A DNA stretch of 46,858 nt, from assembly GCF_000702805.1 (NCBI RefSeq), contig NZ_JNJX01000008.1, forward strand, positions 1 to 46,858. Reading direction: 5' to 3'. This stretch comes from Mycoplasma anseris ATCC 49234. Lineage in GTDB: Bacteria > Bacillota_I > Bacilli_A > Mycoplasmatales > Metamycoplasmataceae. Below, piece after piece: positions 31,982 to 42,137 of this stretch; position 1 is the first letter of the stretch, and every line of letters starts with the position of its first letter. The notes below the pieces were generated by a model. That model did not search any database and was not told where the DNA came from. It worked only from the letters and a program-made list of their open reading frames with translations. The translations under genes and the position numbers were made by a program.

Positions 31982-32988
31982 TAAAATCTGCTTTCTTCTT
32001 TTGATTTTACTAATGGAGCAACAATTTTATATGTTGCCAAAATGATACCTAAATTAAAGAATATTTTAATTGGACTAGTTAAAGTTTGACCAGTTAGGTT
32101 AACTCAAAAATCAGTTTTTAAAGCGGCAGTGTCAGCTCAAGAAAGCAATACAACATTAACTAATTCTAAAATGGCGCACATGCTTACAATGGCCATTACT
32201 TCAATAAATGTTTGATATTTGCTTCTTAAAAATAGACGATAAACAATAATCACAGCGGACATCAAAATAAAACCAGAAACAGTTAAAACAATGTAAAATA
32301 ATTTATTTTTAATAAAACGATTATGTTCAAAAATACTATTATCCAATCCAGAAAAAATTGCAATAATGATAAGTACTTGTAATCCTAATATTACTAATGT
32401 AGAAACAAAAGAAAAATTAATCATGGCAGTTGGTTTCGATTTTGCTTCTAAAATAATAATCTTCACTTCATAGAAAGCAATTTTTTCAGAAAAATATTGC
32501 ATATCTTCAGGAATGTTTTTAAATAAAGCTTCATCATATTGTCTTTTGAAAAAATCAACTATTTGTTTATATTTGAAAATCTTATATTTTCTTGAGAAGA
32601 AAATTTCATTAACGTTAAAGAAATAATAGGCACAAATACCTGGAATAAACCCAGCAACAGCCACAGCTAAAGTATAAAGAAAATGATAATAAGTAGGTAC
32701 TAAAGCAAACGAAATTAAATCAGCTAATACTCCAGTTATAATTCCAACAATTGGACCAAAAATGAAACCAGTAATTTTTATTGGTAGTCCAATAAAACTG
32801 AATTTGATGCTTGGTAAAGCACTAATCGGCAAAATACGTACAGAAATAATAAAGAAAACTACTGATATAGCAATTAAAACACCAACAAAGGCAATTCTTT
32901 TTGAATTCCATCTACGGTATCCTAATCCAGTTTGTGATCTTACTCATCTTACATAGTGTTTTATACCACCAGGTATTTTAATGTCCAT
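31981..32988 (-). CDS. ECF transporter S component (substrate-binding membrane protein)
   Basis: A 335-aa membrane protein. After a basic N-terminus and first helix, the segment LPSIKFSFIGLPIKITG then FGPIVGIITGVLAD is the hallmark of ECF-type S components for vitamins such as folate or riboflavin. A polar insertion (about 125-190) and three further helices follow. It would bind a vitamin and work with the shared EcfA/A'/T module, which is not in this window. The ligand cannot be assigned. ATG follows AAAGGA. Its TAA overlaps the ATG of the degenerate ABC gene (TAATG). Confidence 0.8.
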
Positions 32989-33002
32989 ATTGTTTTTCCT
33001 TT

Positions 33003-34157
33003 CTAATCTTCTGAAGAATAATTTTCTGTATTATATTTTTTATAAAAACTATTTTTAGTTTTGTTTTTGAAAAATCATGTTTTAGCAATAGTGGGTTGGT
33101 TTATGAATATTTTATGGAAACTTGCATTTACAATTAAGCCTGTATAAATGAAATAAGACATAACTGACATTAATAAGATAATGTACATAAATGATGCAAT
33201 AGGTCCATATTTATTATAAGGAATAATTGAAGCTAATGACCCAAATATTAATATAAATATTGATGTAGGAATAGCAGAAATCATTGCGCCAGGATGGGCA
33301 TGATTTAATTTCAATTTAAAACTTGGTGCTCACTTAAAGAAGATTAGAAATCCAATATAAGTGAAAAATGGTAATAATAAAATGATAGTAAAATAATAAA
33401 TCAATCAAAATTCGGTCTTCAACTCTAAATTTTTAATTGTAAAATCGCTGGTTATTTCAGAAGGAAATACACCGAATTCACTGCTTTCAATTAAAAATGT
33501 CATAAAAGCAGTGAAACCCAAAAGCATTAAAGTTAAACCAAAAGTCAAAATAATACTAATAACAACACCTTTTAAGCGATACATTCACATTCTTCTAGGA
33601 GTTTTGTGTTCATATAAAGCATCGATTGAATAAGCAAATTTTGCATATCCTTTACTTGCTAATCAAATAATTGAAACAGCAAATAAAATGAAAGCAATAA
33701 TTCCACCAGCCCCTTTTCAAATGGTAGCCATATTAGGTAATGTTGTTTGAACTCCAGGAATAATTCTTCCTAAAATGACATATCTTAACACAATGTCATA
33801 ATGTTCACTAATAGGTCCTATAATTGCTACAAATAAACAAGCAATTGGAATAAATGATAAAAATAAATACATTGCATATCCAGCTGGAATAAAAGCAAAT
33901 TCATTTGAATTTATTTTTTGATAAGCATCATCAACGATTTCTTTACCTTTGACTTTAGAACTTTTTAAATATCTTGGAATAGCTAAAAACAAAATTCCAT
34001 AAATAATTCATTTAAAAATTTTTTCAAAAATGTTAGAACGTCTTTTATTGGCAATTACTTGATCGTTTTTTATGTTTTCTTTTTTTGGCTCATTATTTCT
34101 AATCACCCGAGCTTGTCAACCTGTTTTTAATTTATCTTTCTTTTTTCTAAATCCCAT
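33003..34157 (-). CDS. YihY/BrkB-family membrane protein
   Basis: A 384-aa protein with a basic cytoplasmic N-terminus and about six hydrophobic helices. The core pattern, a DAYQKINSNEFAFIPAGYAMY segment (seen in two parts) followed by LSFIPIACLF and IIWLASKGYAKF, matches the YihY/BrkB family (formerly mis-named ribonuclease BN). The function of this family is not settled. The gene overlaps gatB by one base (TAATG), has several TGA as Trp, and ends 14 nt before the ECF gene. Confidence 0.8.
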
Positions 34158-35569
34158 TAATTAAATTTATCCTTTAATATTTTGTTTAATTCAGCAACAT
34201 TTGCTTTACCCATTGTTTTTTTCATAACTTGACCTAACATGAATTTTGAAGCCTTATCAAAATTAGTTGTAAATTGGTCTTTTAACCCTAAATTTTCCTC
34301 TAAAACTTTTTCTATAATTTCTTCTAATGAAATTTTTATTTGTTCAATAATTAAATTATGTTTGTTAGCCAATTCAAAAATACTTTCTTTTGTTGATTTT
34401 TTTAATTCAATTAATGTAGCAATGCTTGTTTTATTAATTTTTTGTTGAACTAACAAAGTAATTAATTCCTTCGCTTCTTTTGGACTTAACCAAAATTCAT
34501 TAATTGCAATATTATTTTTATTTAAAAAAGTCACAATTTCAGCAAAGAAAATATTAGCTGATTTTTTTAAATCTTCATAAGCAATTTGGTCTAAATAATT
34601 TGCATAATCAATATTGTTTAATAATTGTGAAATTTGAACATTATTTAAACCGTTTTGTTGATATCTAATTTCTTTTTCATAAGGAATTTCTTCAATTGAA
34701 ACTGAATCAATTAATTCATTAGATAACCTTACAAAAGGTAAATTTGGATCAGGGAAATATTTATAATCAATACTATCTGCTTTTGAACGCATTACAATTG
34801 TTTGTTCAGTTGCTTCATCAAAACGTTTAGTTGTTTGTTCAAATGTCTCATGATTTAAATAAGCATTAACTTGATAATTAAATTCGGATTGAATGGCTTT
34901 TTCAATATTTGATAATGAATTTAGGTTTTTAATTTCAACTCTTGTATTTAATGCGGTGGTATTCTTTTTTCTTACTGAAATATTTACATCTGTTCTTAAA
35001 CTACCTTCATTCATTTTAGCTTCAGAAATATTCAAGGCTAAAGCCGTCTGACGAATTGCTTCAACATATGCAATCGCTTCTTCAGCTGAATGAATAACTG
35101 GATTAGAAACAATTTCAATTAAAGGGACTCCGGCACGATTTTGATTTAAATATGTTTTGCCATTTTCATGAACTGATTTAGCAGTATCCTCTTCTAAATG
35201 AATACGTTCAATTAACACTTCTTTTCATTGATCTTTGACTTTTATTTTAATTGAGCCATTTTTGCCAATTGGTCGAAATTGTTGAGTAATTTGATATCCT
35301 TTGTTTAAATCAGGATAGAAATAATTTTTTCGATCAAAATGAATTTCATGATCTATTTCCATATGTAAAGCTTTAGCTAATTTTATTCCTTTAATAATTG
35401 CTTGAGAATTGATTAAAGGTAAAGTCCCAGGATAAGCTAAATCAATATTAGAAACACAAGTATTTTCTTTAGCATTATAAGTATTTGGCGCCGGTGAAAA
35501 CATTTTAGTTTTTGTATTTAATTCTAAATGAATTTCAATCCCAATGACCATTTCCCAATCACTATTCAT
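34157..35569 (-). CDS. gatB: Asp/Glu-tRNA amidotransferase subunit B
   Basis: A 470-aa GatB with the cradle-domain start WEMVIGIEIHLELNTKTKMF and the conserved HEIHFDRKNYFYPDLNKGYQ stretch (interrupted here). YKYFPDPNLPF follows, and a helical plus YqeY-like tail carries GQVMKKTMGKAN. It activates Glu-tRNA-Gln (and Asp-tRNA-Asn) for transamidation within GatCAB. This replaces glutaminyl-tRNA synthetase in most mollicutes. The ATG follows GGAGG and overlaps the end of gatA by 8 nt. One TGA at 35225 is Trp. Confidence 0.95.
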
Positions 35570-36887
35570 TTAAACCTCCTATTATTTTCTCAATATAAAG
35601 AGCATAGCTAAATAAAGATTGATCTTGATATAAATCGGTTTCTAAGGCAAGATTAAATGGCATATTAGAATTGGATTTATTGCCTAATTTTATTGTCATA
35701 GAAGGATTACCTGATAAATTGGCACCAGTTAAAATAAAATCTCAAATTGATTTAGTTGTAACTTCATTAAATTTAGGGGCACAATCATTTGAAGCAGGAA
35801 AAATCAATAAATCACATTGACGATGAATTTCTTTAAAATAATTAACAATATATCTGCGCATTTTTTTGGCTTTAACAAAATATTTAATTTGGTTTTCTTG
35901 TTCTAAAAATAAAGAACCTAAAATTAAACGAGACTGAACCATTTTTCCTAATCCTGATGAACGAGTAGCAATATAAGTATCAACTCAATTTTCTTTTTCA
36001 ATTCTTGTTCCAAAATTAGTACCAACTAAATTTGCTAAATTAGAAGATGCTTCAGAAAATGAAATAATTTTATAAACAACATCAATTGCAGTAATGATTT
36101 TTGGATCTGGCACTACTTCAACCACATCAATGCCTTCATTTTTCAATTTGTTAATTAATTGATCATAACGTTGTTTAACTTCATTATTAATAAAATTATC
36201 AGTTTTAAAATAAATAACTTTTTTGGGTTTTCTTTCTATTATGTTTTTATAATCAAAAGCTAAATCAACGCTTGTTAAATCATGTTCTAGATCTTGTTTA
36301 TATAAACAACTTGATAATTTAATACTATCTGCAACGTTATGAGTAAAATAAGCAACTGTATCCAATGATGAAGCAAAAGCAAATAACCCATATCTACTAA
36401 TTGCACCATAACTAGGTTTAAAACCAACTTTGCCAATATTAGAAGCTGGTTTCCTTACAGAATCCCCTGTATCTGAACCAATTGCAAAACTAATGTTTTG
36501 GCTAAATGTAGCAGCGGCTCCTGAAGAAGAACCACCAACTAAATATTCTGGATTTATTGGATTCCTAATCAAACCAAAGGCAGAATATTCACCACTACCA
36601 CCTAATCCAAATTCATCTAAATGGGTTCTTGCTACACATGTTGCACCTTGTTCTTCTAATAATTTAACAATAGTTGCTTTATATTGGGGTTTGAAATTAT
36701 TTAAGATTAATGAAGAAGCCTTAGCATATACATCGGTATCAGCATAATTATCTTTAATGGTAAAAACACAATTTGATAATTCGCCTTGAGAATTTAATTT
36801 AGCATTTTCAAATAAATGAGCAACTGCATTGTTTTGATCATTTTTCAATTCAATGATTGCTTGTTTTAAATTACCTGGATTTTTCAT
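35562..36887 (-). CDS. gatA: Asp/Glu-tRNA amidotransferase subunit A
   Basis: A 441-aa amidase-signature enzyme, a little shorter than typical GatA. The catalytic Lys45 lies in FTIKDN, the cis-Ser in GGSSSGAAA (118-126) and the nucleophile Ser143 in GSDTGDSVRKPAS. The usual motif is DTGGS, so Gly142 is replaced by Asp here. It supplies ammonia from glutamine. The ATG overlaps gatC by one base (TAATG), and the end overlaps gatB by 8 nt (ATGAATAG). Two TGA codons are Trp. Confidence 0.94.
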
Positions 36888-37180
36888 TAAATTACCTTCT
36901 TCATAATAACAAAATCTTGATCATGATCACTAGCATTATTTAATAAATCATCTTTTTTGATAACATATTGCAAATCAGGCTCATCTTCTCTTAATAAAGC
37001 AAAATCAATTGCTCGCTCATTTATATGTGTCATTGGTTTAATTCCGGTTAAATCCAATTGATCTAATTCCTCTAATTCATGATCGATATTTGCCAATAAT
37101 TGCTTGGTTAATAACACAACTTCTTCATTAGGTTCAAATAATAAATCACTTGCTAATTTTTTAATTCTTTCTTCATTCAT
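36887..37180 (-). CDS. gatC: Asp/Glu-tRNA amidotransferase subunit C
   Basis: A 97-aa protein of GatC length. It opens with an N-terminal helix (RIKKLASDLLFEPNEEVV) and then the LTGIKPMTH wrap-around segment. It stabilises the GatA-GatB interface. It starts 7 nt after the rlu gene, with AGGATT as ribosome-binding site partly inside that gene's end. Gene order gatC-gatA-gatB supports the call for this poorly conserved subunit. Confidence 0.88.
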   Translation of the reverse strand: MNEERIKKLASDLLFEPNEEVVLLTKQLLANIDHELEELDQLDLTGIKPMTHINERAIDFALLREDEPDLQYVIKKDDLLNNASDHDQDFVIMKKVI

Positions 37181-37187
37181 AATAATC

Positions 37188-38021
37188 CTATCATTTTGGA
37201 GGTACTATAAAAATTTGGTTATTATATTCTTGAAATTCCTCACTTAAACCATGGAATTTGACTGAATATGAATGTAAAAACATTCTTCTTGCTCATTTTC
37301 CACCATATTTTAAATCACCTAAAATTGGAAAGTTTAAATATTCCAAGGTTGCTCTAATTTGGTGTTTTTTTCCTGTTATAATTTGGGCAAAATGCTTATT
37401 ATTTTCAGTTCAAAAAATTGTTCTTGCTTTTACTCCAAAATTAGGATCAACAACCATTTTTTCATTGTCAATATCTTTTTTTAATCTAACAGTAATATCA
37501 GTTTTTGGTTTATTAAAATCAGAAACAAATTGATAAACTTTTTCAAATAAATTTTGTTTTTCTTCAAATTCAACTAGGGTTTTATAGTTTTTGGCATAAA
37601 CTACTAAACCACTAGTTTTTTTATCAATTCTACCAATTGAAGCTGGTCTAAATGAACTAGTTTTTTTATAATTTAAATATTTTAAAATTTGATCGTCTAA
37701 ACAGTTTTCTTCAGAATGCATTGCCACATTAATTGGCTTATCAACAATCAATAAATTTTTATCTTCAAACACTAATTTAAAATTAATGTTCGCAGTTTTT
37801 CTTTCAAATGGCTTAATTGCATTTTCAATACCGTAAACGGTTATTTCATCATTTAATTGAATTTTATATTGCTTATCATTAATTCTTTGATTATTTATCT
37901 TTAAATCTTTTTGGCGAAAGATTTTTTCAATTCTTGAAATTGGGACGTTATCTAAAACTTTAACCAAATATTTAAATAGTGTTCTCCCAACATCATCTTT
38001 TTTAGTTTTAAAATTAATCAT
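37188..38021 (-). CDS. RluC/RluD-family rRNA pseudouridine synthase
   Basis: A 277-aa protein with an N-terminal S4-like domain (ISRIEKIFRQKDLKINNQR) and a catalytic domain. The family motif RIDKKTSGLVVYAK contains the catalytic Asp (usual RLDxxTSG). KKHQIRATLEYLNFPILGD follows in the C-terminal half. It converts specific 23S rRNA uridines to pseudouridine, but which positions cannot be told. The ATG overlaps the end of scpB by 8 nt. The gene ends with TGA (Trp) directly before TAG. Two TGA codons are read as Trp near the end. Confidence 0.9.
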
Positions 38022-38634
38022 CTTCGCCTTCTGTGGTTAATAAAACGTCTGCTTCATTAATTTCTTCATGTCTTTGTGAGTCAAATAAATTGAATTCTTC
38101 TTCATCCATTTCTTCGTTGTTATAACGATTGAATTCAGGAAATGGTGGTAATTCAGCCAATGTTTTAATTTTAAAATAATCATAAAACTTATTAGTAATT
38201 CCATAAAGAATTGGATTTCCAGGAGTAGAGGCAACACCAACTTCCTCAATAATTCCTTTTGCTAATAAATTAGCTACAATATTATCGCTAACTACACCTC
38301 TAATGTTAGAAATCATTGAACGAGTAACAGGCTGTTTATATGCAACAATACCAGCTACTTCAATTGATGCATTTGATAAATGTTGTTTTCTAGTGATTGT
38401 TACCATTTCAGAAATATAGTCTTTTACTGATTCAATGGTCAAAAATTTAAAAACATCATTAAATTCATGAACTTTAATTCCACGATCCAAATCATTAAAA
38501 TACTTTTGAAAATCTTTTAAAACACGTCTTGCTTCTTGAACGGTGTTTGTTTTAAAAATGTCTTTAGCCTGTTCACTTGAAAGTCCTTCGCTACCTTGAA
38601 TAAATAATAGGGCTTCAATAATTTTATTCTTCAT
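38014..38634 (-). CDS. scpB: Segregation and condensation protein B
   Basis: A 206-aa ScpB with two winged-helix domains. IIEALLFIQGSEGLS opens the first and VAGIVAYKQPVTRSMISNIRG (read in two parts) the second, followed by GRPGNPILYGIT-like GVASTPGNPILYGIT. An acidic tail (EEMDEEEFNLF onward) ends the protein. It binds ScpA and Smc in the condensin complex for chromosome segregation. It overlaps scpA by 11 nt and the rlu gene by 8 nt. Confidence 0.94.
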   Translation of the reverse strand: MKNKIIEALLFIQGSEGLSSEQAKDIFKTNTVQEARRVLKDFQKYFNDLDRGIKVHEFNDVFKFLTIESVKDYISEMVTITRKQHLSNASIEVAGIVAYKQPVTRSMISNIRGVVSDNIVANLLAKGIIEEVGVASTPGNPILYGITNKFYDYFKIKTLAELPPFPEFNRYNNEEMDEEEFNLFDSQRHEEINEADVLLTTEGEDD

Positions 38635-39439
38635 ATTCTACTCCTTTATAGAATTTAATTAGTCCTTCATCTTCTAACTGTTCCATAACAATAATTTGTT
38701 GTCTAGATAAATCTAAAATGGCTAAAAGCGTGATTACAAAATGACCCATTGTTGGAACATTAAAAATTTCCTTAAACGCAACTTCATTTTGATTCTTAAA
38801 TAATTTTAAAATCCTTTTCTTTTGTTCTTCTGGGCTAACAGCGATTGTTGAAATAGTAATATTTCTGATTAATTCAGCATAAGTTCTTTCAAACATTTTT
38901 CTTAAAGTAACCACTAATCTAGAACTATTTGCATGCCCATCTAAAATAGTGTTATCAAATTCTTTTTCAAAACCTGAAGTATCTTCTGGTTGCTTTTCAA
39001 AATAATTCTTCCTTTTTTCTTCTTGTTGTTTTAAAATAATTGAAATTTCTTTGAATTTTTCATATTCAGCAATTTGCTCCAATAATCTCTTTTTTTCTTC
39101 TTTAATTTCTTCTTCAGCTTCCGGATCTTGTAAGACCATTCTTGCTTTTAATTGTAATAATGTAGCAGCCATTACTAAATATTCTGAAGCAATATCGAAT
39201 TCATAGGCTTCTAAACTTTTAATAATGTCTAAATATTGAGTTGCTAATTCTGCTAAATCAACTTCAAAAATGTCAATATTTTTTTCTTTAATTAAACTTA
39301 CTAGCAAATCAAGTGGTCCATCAAAATTTTTTAATTTAAAAATGTGTTTTTCTCCATTTAAAAAAGTAGTCTTATCTTCTTCATTTGGAACATTTGAAAT
39401 TGAAATTTCTTTTACAATGGGTTTTTTGAATTCTTCCAT
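38624..39439 (-). CDS. scpA: Segregation and condensation protein A (kleisin)
   Basis: A 271-aa kleisin. The N-terminal Smc-neck-binding region begins near FKLKNFDGPLDLLVSLI. A YLVMAATLLQLKARMVL helix follows, then a charged linker and a C-terminal winged helix (FKEIFNVPTMGHFVITLLAIL, here partial). It bridges the two Smc heads. It has an N-terminal extension of about 30 residues compared with most ScpA. The start follows AGAAG weakly. It lies 12 nt after plsC. Confidence 0.93.
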   Translation of the reverse strand: MEEFKKPIVKEISISNVPNEEDKTTFLNGEKHIFKLKNFDGPLDLLVSLIKEKNIDIFEVDLAELATQYLDIIKSLEAYEFDIASEYLVMAATLLQLKARMVLQDPEAEEEIKEEKKRLLEQIAEYEKFKEISIILKQQEEKRKNYFEKQPEDTSGFEKEFDNTILDGHANSSRLVVTLRKMFERTYAELIRNITISTIAVSPEEQKKRILKLFKNQNEVAFKEIFNVPTMGHFVITLLAILDLSRQQIIVMEQLEDEGLIKFYKGVEYEE

Positions 39440-39451
39440 AACTAACTTCTT

Positions 39452-40249
39452 TTATTTTTTGTGAGCGCTTTTTGTATAAGTATTCTTAATTGTTTCTTTT
39501 GATGTGATAACTTGATCAACATATGAAGAAGCAATAATGTTTTGAACCTGAGAAGCCAAATCACTTGAAGAAATGGCGCTAAAACTTTGCGGTTTTAAAA
39601 CTGGATGGAAAATAACTTCTATTTTTAATTTGCCTTCTCGATTATTATCTAAAGCATTGGCAGCATTATTAATTGTAACTGGCACAATTGGTAAATAACA
39701 ATCTTGTGCAATTTTAAAAGCACCAGCTTTAAAATCATTTAATTTTCCAGTTTTTGTTCTTGTTCCTTCAGCAAAAATAACACCACATGAATTATTTATT
39801 TTGACAAATTTACCAAATTCATATAATGTATTTACCATTTCTCTTGGTTTTTTCATATCTAAATAAAAAGTATCAATTAAGGAAGCAACTAAGGCAACAC
39901 CTTTTTTGTCTTGAACAGCACTATTTGCAATGAAATTTACTGTTTTACTCTTTGCTTCTTTATTACCCCTGTTATATAAAGCAACATCCATAATTAAAGC
40001 ATCTAAATATGTTGAATGATTAGGAATAATTAAACATGAAGTATTTGGAACATTATCAAATCCTTTAACATCTAATTCAATTCCTAAATATTTAAGCATT
40101 TTAGCAAATCTTCTTTGAACAGTTTCATTTCGTTCAGCCTTTGAATAATATTCTGGCATTCTTTTATGTCTTCTTGCTTTGTCTTGTAAATTTCAATATA
40201 AACAAGCTAATGGTAAAATATTTCAAAATTTTCTAGTTCTTAATTTCAT
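39452..40249 (-). CDS. plsC: 1-acyl-sn-glycerol-3-phosphate acyltransferase
   Basis: A 265-aa acyltransferase with the catalytic NHSTYLD (NHx4D, about residue 80) and acceptor-site FAEGTRTKTG. IVPVTINNAANAL lies further on. It makes phosphatidic acid from lysophosphatidic acid at the membrane. An internal Met (MPEYYSK) is in frame, but ATG 40249 is preferred because GGAG lies upstream and two TGA-encoded Trp in between give a plausible amphipathic N-terminus. It follows acpS by 14 nt, linking lipid synthesis genes. Confidence 0.92.
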
Positions 40250-40263
40250 TTCTAAACTCCTTA

Positions 40264-40563
40264 TTATTTTTTAGCAATGGCAATTACATAATCATCTTCA
40301 TTTGAAGTTGATAATTCAAAATCCAAAAAAGAATACCGACCAACTTCAGATTTAAAAATATCAATTTGATTAAAGTTTTGGTATTGATTATCAGCTTTAA
40401 AAATTGCTTCCTTTAAAGCTCATCTTGTTGCCAAGAAATTCGGTCTCTTATCTTCTTCTAACGTTTCAAACTCTACTTTTTCATTAGGCGATAAGAATTT
40501 GTTTATCGTAGAATTCTTCATTTTCTTAAACCTTGATATTCTTGTTAAATCAATTCCGATCAT
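40264..40563 (-). CDS. acpS: Holo-[acyl-carrier-protein] synthase
   Basis: A 99-aa protein, short for AcpS. It begins MIGIDLTRI (the metal-binding Asp) and has ATRWALKEAIFKA, the second catalytic Glu/Lys motif; its Trp is encoded by TGA. It transfers 4'-phosphopantetheine from CoA to apo-ACP. ATG follows GAGG. It is the first gene of the 13-kb operon, with TATAAT upstream. Two TAA codons in tandem end the gene. Confidence 0.88.
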
Positions 40564-40594
40564 AAATCCTCTTTTATTGCTATAAATATTTAAA

Positions 40595-40600
40595 ATTATA
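40595..40600 (-). promoter_or_regulatory. -10 box of the acpS-valS operon
   Basis: Minus-strand TATAAT about 31 nt before acpS, after a T-rich stretch. No -35 is recognised. No other convincing promoter was seen before the operon end. Confidence 0.5.
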
Positions 40601-40640
40601 AAAAATAATCGTTTTAATATTTCAAAATGCCAAAAAATAA

Positions 40641-40704
40641 ACTTTTTTTTGTTTGTTTTTGTTAAAAAACAAAAAAAGTTAGCTTTTTTTCTAACTTTTT
40701 TCTT
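40641..40704 (-). terminator. pepC terminator, with a second hairpin behind it
   Basis: Minus-strand AAAAAAGTTAG, loop, CTAACTTTTTT is a strong stem directly after the pepC stop. A second, A/T-only stem formed with AACTTTTTTTTGTTT follows. Confidence 0.75.
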
Positions 40705-42028
40705 AAACTAATGGATCAAATGGAGAAAGTTCAATTTCTGGTTTTTCTAATCCTGATAATGCTTCTTTTGATAAATATTTCTTATGAACAATAGCCATAT
40801 AGTTAAATTCATCAAATCATTTATCGCTCATTGAAAAAATTCCTTTTTTACCAACATTGTCTCCTCAAGAATTTTCTACTTTTCAAGAAATAGGATTACC
40901 ATTTTCATCTAAATTAACTCCAACAAAGTTCATAGCATGGCTTAATAATGAAGCTCTTGATTCAAATCTTTCTCTTTTACTGAATTCTGGAGTTTTTGTT
41001 AAGGTTAAATCATAGTTATATAATTCAGGATCCATTATTCCTAAAGCGCTATTTGACATTGTTCCAACATCACAACCAAATCAAACTGTTTCACCATCTT
41101 TTAATTGGCTAATAATTGCATTTTTCATTTCTTTCATTGAAACATTTAACATTTTAACTGGTTTTTCATCAGTTCTATTTTTTAAATAATTCATTGTTAA
41201 TAAGGTATTTTTTGGATGTTCTTCTCTTGGATCAACTACAATATCGATTCTATCTTCAATATGTTTCTGAGCATATTTTTCATAAAATTGTTGTGGAGTA
41301 ATGTTGCTTAATCTTTGGAATTTTTTATCCTTATCCATGTATTCAAAATCAAATGATTTTGGAGGTTTACCTAGGGTTTTTACCAAAATATTGTAAGTAT
41401 CAATTAAGGCTTGTTCTCTTAATGATTCGACTAATTTCAAATCATGATTTTGTTGTCATGAAGCTCTCATTCTTGAAGTATATGCCTTTAATCTTCAATT
41501 TAATTGTTCTAATAAAACATTAGTTGCTTCGCTGTGGAATGATTCATTCATTGCTTGTTTTGGACAAACACCATATTTTTTAACAACATTGCTAAAAAAT
41601 TCTCAATATCCACCATCTTGAACAGGACGTTCATTCATCATTCTAAATAAACGATCTTCATTATCAACTTCTAATCCTTCTTCAATTACATAATCTAAAT
41701 AAAAATTAACTTTTTCTAATTTGTCAAAAAAATGAACGTAGTTTTGTGATAATTCTAAACTTTCAAGATTTAATTCTTGCATTATACTTACTCTAACTTC
41801 ATTTAGGGCAGCAAAAATTCAACATCTGCCTGATGATTTTTGATTGGTAATTGAACCAATCTTAGTTTCAACTGAAAACATAAAATTGTGTTTTTTTACA
41901 ACTTCATTATTAATAGAAGAATCCCTAATTCCATTTTTAAAAATTGCATTTTCTACTACTGAATTAAGTGCATTTTTATTGTATTCTTCTTCCATTTTAT
42001 TTAATAAATTTAAACTAATTGTTCTCAT
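40703..42028 (-). CDS. pepC: Aminopeptidase C (bleomycin hydrolase family)
   Basis: A 441-aa C1-family peptidase read through several TGA codons. Catalytic residues are Cys69 in NQKSSGRCWIFAALN, His in SLLSHAMNFVG and Asn in WKVENSWGDN. The family forms hexamers with an internal active site and trims peptides from the N-terminus. The C-terminus (SPFDPLV) blocks the site in relatives. ATG follows AAAGGAG. It has its own extended -10. A second copy lies at the right edge beyond the Lmp-like gene. Confidence 0.93.
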
Positions 42029-42048
42029 AATTCTCCTTTAATTTTTAA

Positions 42049-42057
42049 ATTCTATCA
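42049..42057 (-). promoter_or_regulatory. pepC promoter, extended -10
   Basis: Minus-strand TGATAGAAT, 20 nt before the pepC start, with AAAGGAG between. Confidence 0.5.
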
Positions 42058-42081
42058 CATTAAAAAGTTTTAATATTAATT

Positions 42082-42112
42082 AAAAGACAATACCTTTATG
42101 GTAATGCCTTTT
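42082..42112 (-). terminator. Terminator of the Lmp-like gene
   Basis: AAAAGGCATTACC and GGTATTGTCTTTT pair with one mismatch and one G-U around a 5-base loop. The T tail is short. Confidence 0.6.
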
Positions 42113-42137
42113 AATTAAATGTTAATCAATACTAATG

